Assembly: GCA_943789105.1 (NCBI GenBank)
Contig: CALSSW010000003.1
Span: 186,001 to 250,000 of the forward strand
Reading direction: 5' to 3'
DNA: 64,000 nucleotides
DNA from: an uncultured Ulvibacter sp.
GTDB taxonomy: Bacteria > Bacteroidota > Bacteroidia > Flavobacteriales > Flavobacteriaceae
A model generated the notes under the pieces. The model had not been told where the DNA came from, made no database searches, and saw nothing but the letters and a program-made list of their open reading frames with translations. Shown in pieces: positions 57,544 through 64,000 of this stretch. Within the stretch, counting starts at the first letter, position 1. Every line of letters starts with the position of its first letter. The position numbers and the translations under genes were made by a program.

Positions 57544-58059
57544 TTACCAGTTTGCGAGTGATTTATTAAATATATCTTGAGTGATACGCTCAAATATTTC
57601 ATTTAAAGCATCATCTAGTTCTGAGCCTGTCAACAAGCTTTGCCCGGTGTAATCTTTGTAAAATGAAAAGCGTTGTTCAAACCCTTTTTCTTCACTGTTT
57701 TTATTGAAAAAACGCACATTAATACTTATGGTTAACCTGTTTTGTGCAGCAGTGTTTTGGGAGGTTGCTGTAATGGGTGCGATGTAATACTCTGTAATTT
57801 CGCCTTCATAGGTAAGATCTCCACCACTGTTCACTAAATCTAGGCTAGTTTGGTTTAGCAGCAGGTCTTGAAGCTGCTGGGTAAACTCTCTTGCCATACC
57901 AGGCTCTACAATAGCAGCGTTGTTTTGAAAGTAATTTACTTGAAATGATTTGGTCTTGCTGTAATCAATATCTGCTCCTGTAAAAGAATAGATACCACAT
58001 CCTGTTATAGCAGTGCTAAGGATTAAAAAAATAAAAAATGAGATTCCTTTTTTTAACAT
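57544..58059 (-). CDS. lptE: LPS assembly lipoprotein LptE
   Basis: LptE supports the LptD barrel in placing lipopolysaccharide in the outer membrane. The 171-residue protein has a lipoprotein signal with TGCGIYSFTG (lipobox Cys at about 21), as in Bacteroidota LptE, and the body with YEGEITEYYIAPI and INVRFFNKN strands. Identification rests on this N-terminal pattern, length and the secG/miaB neighbourhood. It sits 62 bases after the sigma-54 activator gene on the same strand. Confidence 0.85.
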   Translation of the reverse strand: MLKKGISFFIFLILSTAITGCGIYSFTGADIDYSKTKSFQVNYFQNNAAIVEPGMAREFTQQLQDLLLNQTSLDLVNSGGDLTYEGEITEYYIAPITATSQNTAAQNRLTISINVRFFNKNSEEKGFEQRFSFYKDYTGQSLLTGSELDDALNEIFERITQDIFNKSLANW

Positions 58060-58121
58060 ATATTGGTTGTTACTACAAAAGCAAGATTTGTGTCTTAGGT
58101 ATTCAAAGATACTATTTTACA

Positions 58122-59405
58122 TTACAAATCATATTGTTTGATTTTACGATATAATGTACGTTCAGAGATGCCAAGTTCATCTGCAGCATCTTTGCGTTTA
58201 CCATCATATTTTTCTAGCGATTTTTTTATCAGCTCTAGTTCTTTTTCTTGCAAAGACAAACTTTCTTCTTCTTTGACATCTTCTACAAAATCATAATTTC
58301 CTTTTCTAAGCTCAGCGTCACTATTTGGCATATCTAAAACTTCTACTTTGTTAGCCATAGGGTTGTCGTTTGGCTCCTCTTCAACAATGGCTGCAAGCAC
58401 CGCTTCATTGTTTTGCTCTTGGCTGTATATCTTCTTTATAAGAGATGAGTTTTCTTCTTGTACTTTATTTGCATTTCCAGTTTTCATGAGTTCCATGGTA
58501 AGCTTTTTAAGATCGTTTACATCTCGTTGCATATCAAATAAAACCTTGTAAAGTATTTCTCTCTCATTAGAGAAATCTCCTTCTGCTTTTTTTGTGCTAA
58601 TAACCGCAGGCAAATTGCTAGACATGTTTGGCAAGTACTGGCTTAAAGTAGCCGCGTTAATTTCTCGCTGTTGCTCTAGCACAGATATTTGTTCTGCCAC
58701 ATTTCTCAGCTGTCTTATGTTTCCGCTCCAGCGATACTTTAATAACAAATCTATAGCGCTTTGATCAAGGCGCAGGGTAGGCATTTTATATTTTTGAGCA
58801 AAATCACTAGCAAATTTCCGAAACAATAAATGAATATCTTCAGACCGCTCACGAAGTGGAGGCAGGTTAATATCTACCGTACTGAGACGGTAAAATAAAT
58901 CTTCTCTAAAATTTCCTTTTTCAATGGCCTCCACCATTTTTACGTTGGTGGCCGCTACAATGCGCACATCTGTTTTTTGGATTTTGGAAGACCCAACCTT
59001 TAAAAACTCCCCATTTTCTAGTACACGCAATAGTCTTACCTGGGTAGGTAGGGGCAATTCTCCAACTTCATCTAAAAAAATAGTTCCGCCATCTGCCACC
59101 TCAAAATAACCGCTACGGGTTGCAGAGGCTCCTGTAAAGGCTCCTTTTTCATGTCCAAAGAGTTCACTATCGATGGTTCCCTCTGGTATGGCGCCGCAGT
59201 TCACGGCAATGTATTTTCCGTGTTTTCTGTGAGACAGCGCATGTATAATTTTAGGCACGCTTTCTTTTCCAACACCACTTTCTCCGGTAACTAGTACTGA
59301 AATATCTGTGGGCGAAACTTGAATTGCTTTTTCTATGGCACGATTAAGTTTAGGATCATTTCCTATAATTCCAAATCGTTGCTTTGTTGCTTGTACACTT
59401 TCCAT
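58122..59405 (-). CDS. Sigma-54 interaction domain transcriptional activator
   Basis: The 427-residue protein is an enhancer-binding AAA+ protein. Walker A is GESGVGKE (41-48), the sigma-54 contact loop GAFTGA is at 88-93, and LDEVGELP is Walker B. There is no N-terminal receiver or sensor domain; the AAA+ core starts almost at once. A linker of about 100 residues leads to a Fis-type helix-turn-helix at the C-terminus (ADELGISERTLYRKIKQ). It should activate sigma-54 promoters, with activity controlled by partners or its level rather than by an own sensor. It lies between miaB and lptE, a conserved spot in Flavobacteria. Confidence 0.93.
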   Translation of the reverse strand: MESVQATKQRFGIIGNDPKLNRAIEKAIQVSPTDISVLVTGESGVGKESVPKIIHALSHRKHGKYIAVNCGAIPEGTIDSELFGHEKGAFTGASATRSGYFEVADGGTIFLDEVGELPLPTQVRLLRVLENGEFLKVGSSKIQKTDVRIVAATNVKMVEAIEKGNFREDLFYRLSTVDINLPPLRERSEDIHLLFRKFASDFAQKYKMPTLRLDQSAIDLLLKYRWSGNIRQLRNVAEQISVLEQQREINAATLSQYLPNMSSNLPAVISTKKAEGDFSNEREILYKVLFDMQRDVNDLKKLTMELMKTGNANKVQEENSSLIKKIYSQEQNNEAVLAAIVEEEPNDNPMANKVEVLDMPNSDAELRKGNYDFVEDVKEEESLSLQEKELELIKKSLEKYDGKRKDAADELGISERTLYRKIKQYDL

Positions 59406-59426
59406 AGGTTTTAATTTTTTCTGTCC

Positions 59427-60872
59427 TTATGCTTTACTCAAACCAACTGCCTGGCCAATTAGTGTAGCACTTGTGCAGTTTGTTATTTTTACATTTACAA
59501 AATCTCCAGGTTGGTAGGTCTCTTTAGGAAACACCACAACAATACTTTGCTGGTTTCTACCACTCCATTGGTCTTGGTTTTTCTTAGAAGAACGCTCAAT
59601 GAGCACCTCGGTAGTCTTGCCAACAAACTCTTGGGTTCTGTAAGCTCCGTGGGCACGCTGGGCCTCAACTATTTCTGTCAGTCTTCTTTTTTTAGTGGCC
59701 TCTGGGATGTCATCTTCAAACTTTCTAGCGGCCATCGTCCCTGGTCTTTCAGAGTATTTGTACATGTATCCAAAAGCAAACTTGACTTGTTGCATTAGGG
59801 CCAAAGTGTCTTGATGATCTGCTTCTGTTTCTGAGGGGAAACCAGTAATTAAATCTTGAGAAATGCTGCAATCTGGCAGTATTTCTTTAAGCTTTTCTAC
59901 CAGTGTAATATACTGCGCTACGGTATGCTGGCGGTTCATTTCTTTTAAAATACGATCACTACCACTTTGCACTGGCAAGTGTACATGATTGCAAATATTT
60001 TTGTGTTTTGCCATAACTACAAACACATCCTGGGTCATGTCTTGTGGGTTTGAGGTAGAGAAGCGAACTCTCATATGGGGCTGCGCGGTGGCTACTTGAT
60101 CTAGTAGTTGAGAAAATGAAATGGCCGTGGCTTTTTGCATTTCTGTGGCATTTTTAAACTCTTTTTTTAGCCCCCCACCATACCAAAGGTAGCTGTCCAC
60201 ATTTTGCCCTAATAAGGTAATTTCTTTGTAGCCTTTTACAGACAGCTCATTAATTTCTTCTAAAATGCTTCTAGGGTCACGGCTTCGCTCTCTCCCGCGG
60301 GTAAAAGGCACCACACAAAAGGTGCACATATTATCACATCCTCTGGTGATACTCACCAGGGCATTGATACCGTTACTGTTTAATCTTACCGGAGAAATAT
60401 CTCCATAGGTTTCTTCTTTAGATAGAATTACATTTACAGCATCTTTTCCATCTTCTACTTCTGCCAGAAGGTTAGGAATGTCTTTATAAGCATCAGGGCC
60501 AACCACCATGTCTACTATTTTCTCCTGGTCTAGAAATTTTTCTTTCAAGCGCTCTGCCATACAGCCCAAAACACCAACTTTCATTTTTGGATTGTGATCT
60601 CTCTTTACGGCGTTGTATTTCTCTAATCGCTTGCGAACAGTTTGTTCTGCCTTATCTCTAATAGAACAGGTGTTTACCAACACCAAATCTGCTTCTTCTA
60701 GTATTTGAGTGGTGTTGTATCCTTGTTTACTTAAAATGGAAGCCACCACCTCGCTATCACTAAAATTCATGGCGCAGCCATAACTCTCTATGAACAATTT
60801 CTTTGTATTGTTGTTTTTGGGAGTGACATCAAGGGCATTGCCTTGCACATTTTCATCAATCGTTTTTTCCAT
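59427..60872 (-). CDS. miaB: tRNA-2-methylthio-N6-dimethylallyladenosine synthase MiaB
   Basis: MiaB adds the methylthio group to i6A37 of tRNAs that read U-starting codons. In the 481-residue protein the N-terminal cluster cysteines are C33, C69 and C104, and the radical SAM cluster is C179, C183 and C186 (ITRGCDNMCTFC). The C-terminal TRAM domain spans about 415-475. The first ~20 residues are an extra tail before KLFIESYGC. It heads the miaB-activator-lptE-TPR-secG run. Confidence 0.96.
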   Translation of the reverse strand: MEKTIDENVQGNALDVTPKNNNTKKLFIESYGCAMNFSDSEVVASILSKQGYNTTQILEEADLVLVNTCSIRDKAEQTVRKRLEKYNAVKRDHNPKMKVGVLGCMAERLKEKFLDQEKIVDMVVGPDAYKDIPNLLAEVEDGKDAVNVILSKEETYGDISPVRLNSNGINALVSITRGCDNMCTFCVVPFTRGRERSRDPRSILEEINELSVKGYKEITLLGQNVDSYLWYGGGLKKEFKNATEMQKATAISFSQLLDQVATAQPHMRVRFSTSNPQDMTQDVFVVMAKHKNICNHVHLPVQSGSDRILKEMNRQHTVAQYITLVEKLKEILPDCSISQDLITGFPSETEADHQDTLALMQQVKFAFGYMYKYSERPGTMAARKFEDDIPEATKKRRLTEIVEAQRAHGAYRTQEFVGKTTEVLIERSSKKNQDQWSGRNQQSIVVVFPKETYQPGDFVNVKITNCTSATLIGQAVGLSKA

Positions 60873-60994
60873 ATACTAGATACTCTCTTTTGAAAATTTA
60901 TTTCAATTAGTATGCAAAGATAAAGAAAACGTATCGTTTATGACATTATGGCAGATTTATTTTGATTTGAAATAGTCAAAAGGTAATAGCTAAA

Positions 60995-61999
60995 TTACCG
61001 TTTTCTACTTCTGTTGGTGTAACAATTACGGCATCTAGACAAATACGTAACAGATAATTCATAAACACCATAGGTATTTCCAATTTTTGAGGTGTTATAA
61101 TCGTAAGAAAGACCAAACCTAAAATTATCATAATTAAGCCCAACATAGCTGTTTATAGATGTTAACAGATGACCATTTAATCCGTTTTTTGCAGGATTAG
61201 TTACCGCAGTAACTCCCAAATTAATATCATCAGATAAATTTACCATAGGGCCAATATCTAGACGATTATACTCTCCCTGTTGCATGTAGTTTGCGACAAT
61301 CTGAACATTATTATCAAGTAAAACAGGAAATCCAATGTTTGCATGAACAGAGTAGAATATGTCTAGGGGTACATTTTCACCCTCAATAAAAGATATGTTA
61401 GGTCTGTTAATGTGTTTTATAGATGCACCAATCCAATAACTAACACCATCACGCTCTTCTCGTTCAAATACGTAACCTGTTGAGATGTCAGTAAAAAAGA
61501 TATTATCAAGACCATTTACAGATGGATCAATAGAGTTTGGCGCTATTGTATTTGAATTAAGGTCAATTTGATCAGATAACAAAATATTCCCAAAGGCAAA
61601 GTTTTTTAAACCAAAGCCAACTTCTAAAGCAGGCCTAAAGTACCAACCACCGTTTAGGTATACTCGATGCGCATAGTTTATATTTACTTGGCTATAATTA
61701 TAGTTTGTTTTAGACTCATTATGATTTAAAACACTTACACCAAATCCGTAACCCATTCTAGGTCCATAATCAACCGATGTATTCCAAAATAAATATTCTG
61801 TATTAACTTTCAAATCAAGATTAGGCCATTGTGTTCTATGGATGAGTCCCATATGAGTTCTACCGCTATCTTCAAATCCAGAGAACCCTGGGTTAATTGA
61901 CTCTAGTATATAGACTGATTGAGTAAATAATGGGTCTTGCGCCAGAGTAACTTGACATTGTAAACAAAGACCGATAAACAATATTAAAAATTTTCTCAT
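60995..61999 (-). CDS. PorP/SprF-family T9SS membrane protein
   Basis: The 334-residue protein has a signal peptide (to about residue 20, ending TLAQ) and the PorP/SprF opening PLFTQSVYILESINPGFSG, then a predicted outer-membrane barrel of alternating strands. PorP/SprF proteins work with the type IX secretion system to deliver or hold specific large cargo such as SprB. The gene starts 1 base after the stop of the SprB-like adhesin gene, so adhesin and dedicated partner form a unit. Confidence 0.93.
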   Translation of the reverse strand: MRKFLILFIGLCLQCQVTLAQDPLFTQSVYILESINPGFSGFEDSGRTHMGLIHRTQWPNLDLKVNTEYLFWNTSVDYGPRMGYGFGVSVLNHNESKTNYNYSQVNINYAHRVYLNGGWYFRPALEVGFGLKNFAFGNILLSDQIDLNSNTIAPNSIDPSVNGLDNIFFTDISTGYVFEREERDGVSYWIGASIKHINRPNISFIEGENVPLDIFYSVHANIGFPVLLDNNVQIVANYMQQGEYNRLDIGPMVNLSDDINLGVTAVTNPAKNGLNGHLLTSINSYVGLNYDNFRFGLSYDYNTSKIGNTYGVYELSVTYLSRCRNCYTNRSRKR

Positions 62000-62000
62000 A

Positions 62001-63437
62001 CTACCTAATTAATGTAAATGGTCCATCTTGAATAATAATTTCACCATAAGATGTCTTGGCTTTAAACGTGTAATAGTAGTTTCCATTTTCGGCGAGTTTG
62101 TTTTTTAAAATTCCATTCCATCCGCTGATATTATCTCCACTCTCAAAATATATCTGACTTCCCCAAGTATCAAAAATCCGTAATTCAAGATTGTTTAATC
62201 CCGAATATTCTGGCCTAAAATAGTCGTTGAGATTATCTTGATTGGGAGTAAATGCATTAGGGAAAATAAGTTTATATCCTTTTTCAATGATTATATCAGA
62301 GGAATACGTGTAGGTACATCCAAAAGGATATGTAACTGTAAGGGTTACCGTATACGTTCCCGGAGTTGTGTATGTGTGGGTTGGGTTTTCTTGATTAGAG
62401 AAATTTCCATCACCAAAGTCCCAAATAATAACCTGATAATCTCCTCCAGTTAGGTTTATAAATTGAATTGGTTCCAAAATTGAATAAAAACCAAAGTTTA
62501 TAAAACCAACAGATGTTTGATCAAAATTAACCTCACCAATTTCTGGCAAATCAACGTTAAAAGAATAATTGGCTATACATCCAATTGAATCTGTTACAGT
62601 AAGGGTAACGGTGCCATTTTGAGTGGCCGTCATTATTTCGCCATTTACGCCACTAACCTCTCCGCTAGACCACAGATACGTATAATCTGGAATACCTCCT
62701 GTTGTGCTTGCTGTAAAGACTTGATACAATTCTCTTGTATCACAATCAGCAATAGTTTCAGTTGTTACAGTAACATCTAATGGGTCAAACCTATTGACCT
62801 CCCATTGTCCTGTTATCTGACAATTATTATCATCAACCACAGTTACAAAATAAACGCCTGGGCCAATGTTTATCAAATCTTCTGTTGTGGCTCCATTACT
62901 CCACGTAATGCTGTAGGATGAGGACGAACTTACCGTACCTCCAGTAATGGATAAATTTATTGAGCCACTATTTGGGTCATCACAGTCAAAGGCATCTGTT
63001 ACAGTTGCTGAAATTTCTAGAGGTGCCACAGGTAATATGACAAATTCTTGTTCAATTACACAAGGCCCAATAGGACTACTATCTGTAACAGTTACATTGT
63101 ATATTCCTGCTGGTAAATTATTTCTGACAATTCCTGCAGATGGATCATCCAACCAAAAGACAGTAAATGGTGCTACACCACCAACTATATTAATTGCGAT
63201 ACGTCCATCATCTTCACCAGAACATGATATTTGATCTACATCTGGATCTAGCGTAAAAATTGGGGCTTCCAAAACCTCAATTTCATATTGTCTTTGACAA
63301 CCAAGAGCGTCTGTAATGGTAATAGTATAAATTCCAGGAGAAAGGTTTTCTTGCACTAATCCCGAACCTAGAGTTACTCCAAAGTATATCATAAGGTTCT
63401 CCAGTTGTAAAAGGAACACCCCCAACAATTGATTCAA
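62001..63437 (-). CDS. SprB-like gliding-associated adhesin, C-terminal fragment with type B sorting domain
   Basis: This frame carries the C-terminal ~478 residues of a very large cell-surface protein. It has SprB-type repeats with the pattern GIYNVTVTDS and DCDDPNSGSI, a PKD domain (FGDGNFSNQENPTHTY), and at the end the gliding motility-associated type B T9SS sorting domain (FPNAFTPNQDNLNDYF to DGPFTLIR). The first residues of this frame (MNQLLGVFLL) are not part of the real protein: they run antisense to sense where the upstream frame ends. The two frames join near 63385 (GVTLGSGLVQ continues the repeat of the upstream frame). The PorP/SprF gene follows. Confidence 0.88.
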   Translation of the reverse strand: MNQLLGVFLLQLENLMIYFGVTLGSGLVQENLSPGIYTITITDALGCQRQYEIEVLEAPIFTLDPDVDQISCSGEDDGRIAINIVGGVAPFTVFWLDDPSAGIVRNNLPAGIYNVTVTDSSPIGPCVIEQEFVILPVAPLEISATVTDAFDCDDPNSGSINLSITGGTVSSSSSYSITWSNGATTEDLINIGPGVYFVTVVDDNNCQITGQWEVNRFDPLDVTVTTETIADCDTRELYQVFTASTTGGIPDYTYLWSSGEVSGVNGEIMTATQNGTVTLTVTDSIGCIANYSFNVDLPEIGEVNFDQTSVGFINFGFYSILEPIQFINLTGGDYQVIIWDFGDGNFSNQENPTHTYTTPGTYTVTLTVTYPFGCTYTYSSDIIIEKGYKLIFPNAFTPNQDNLNDYFRPEYSGLNNLELRIFDTWGSQIYFESGDNISGWNGILKNKLAENGNYYYTFKAKTSYGEIIIQDGPFTLIR

Positions 63438-64000
63438 TTTCTATAATTCCATTATTGTATCCATAACAAGTAACGTCTGTAACATTTATAGTTGCTGTTA
63501 TTTCATCATTTTGTACAATTACTTCTGTGAGAGTCTCGGTACAACCAGAGGTATCTGTCACTACCAGGGTGTATGTTCCTGGGAATAAATCAAAAATATC
63601 TGGATCTGGACTCGTAAAACCGCCCGGGCCAGTCCAAGAATATGTGTAACCAGGGCGCCCACCGTTTGCCTCAATATCAATACTTCCTGTATTAAATCCA
63701 TAACAATCGATATCGACTTTTTCAATTAAAGTAATTGTGAGCAATTCAGGCTCAATAATTTCTAGTGGGTCAAGAACCAAAACACAACCATTTTCATCTG
63801 TAACCGTAAGCACATAGACCCCAGGAGGCAGGTTTGTAAGATCTTCATCATCGGAGTATACAACTCCATCTCCTCTTTTCCCATTCATAGGTATAATCTA
63901 GCGTTCCTCCAATAATTGTTACGGCAATCTGCCCGTCGTCAAAACCAAAACAGGTTATATCTTCAAACACATCCAAACTACCCAAAAGAAGTTCTTCAGG
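63283..64000 (-). CDS. SprB-like adhesin, upstream fragments (two more frames, partial at the window end)
   Basis: The frame 63888-63283 has SprB-like repeats: LPPGVYVLTVTDENGC, IDIEANGGRPGYTYSWTGPG, TCYGYNNGIIEIES. It leaves the repeat pattern after PYDILWSN near 63390, where the downstream frame takes over. Upstream, 64000-63890 reads the same kind of repeat (EDITCFGFDDGQIAVTI, GGTLDYTYEW) in another frame; the switch is at the GAATGGGAAAAGAGG stretch, where one G less would join them (YEWKRGDG). So one giant gene continues left of the minus strand beyond the window, with two frame breaks in it. Confidence 0.82.

Overview
The window looks like chromosomal DNA of a member of the Flavobacteriaceae (Bacteroidota). 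Evidence for this is a low-GC genome, genes with almost no Shine-Dalgarno signal, promoters of the Bacteroidota type (TTG, about 19 bases, TAnnTTTG) in front of the tRNA genes, type IX secretion (T9SS) cargo proteins with type A and type B C-terminal sorting domains, a PorP/SprF protein, a GLPGLI protein, and a typical miaB - sigma-54 activator - lptE - TPR gene - secG - groES - groEL block. The genus cannot be named from the sequence alone. No phage, insertion sequence or CRISPR array is visible.

Layout. 1-7.1 kb: end of a DUF58 protein, tRNA-Asp, a GapN-type dehydrogenase, a SOUL protein, an outer-membrane barrel with a GLPGLI partner, tRNA-Gln. 7.3-13 kb: a large DUF2723 membrane protein, a polysaccharide deacetylase with a damaged 5' end, a cysteine-poor thioredoxin, a membrane metallophosphoesterase. 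13-17 kb: a GH92 mannosidase followed by a glycosylasparaginase, a pair suited to dismantling N-glycoproteins. 17.2-28.3 kb: HAD phosphatase, HPPD, a lipoprotein, RuvC, HemW, a cyclase-family hydrolase, an NTF2-like lipoprotein, a three-domain kinase/M23/aminotransferase fusion, a PhnA-like protein and an M20 dipeptidase. 28.4-39.4 kb: tRNA-Leu, tig-clpP-clpX, a GH3-family protein, DUF2797, a FolK-deoxynucleoside kinase fusion, an RNA methyltransferase, mutS, tRNA-Gly and tRNA-Leu.

39.9-52.2 kb is the accessory part. Two large T9SS cargo genes with nearly identical 3' ends flank a small locus made of a 68-residue basic peptide, a strong terminator, a PqqD-like/HPr-kinase-like protein and a nucleotidyltransferase. 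These three gene types recall the tailoring genes of some lasso-peptide clusters, but the cyclase and leader peptidase are absent. This is the best candidate for an undescribed system in the window.

52.3-64 kb: a sugar transporter, groEL/groES, secG, a broken TPR gene, lptE, a sigma-54 activator, miaB, a PorP/SprF protein and the end of a giant SprB-like adhesin gene. Reading-frame breaks cluster here (secG, the TPR gene, the adhesin). They may be sequencing or assembly errors or true decay; the sequence alone cannot decide.
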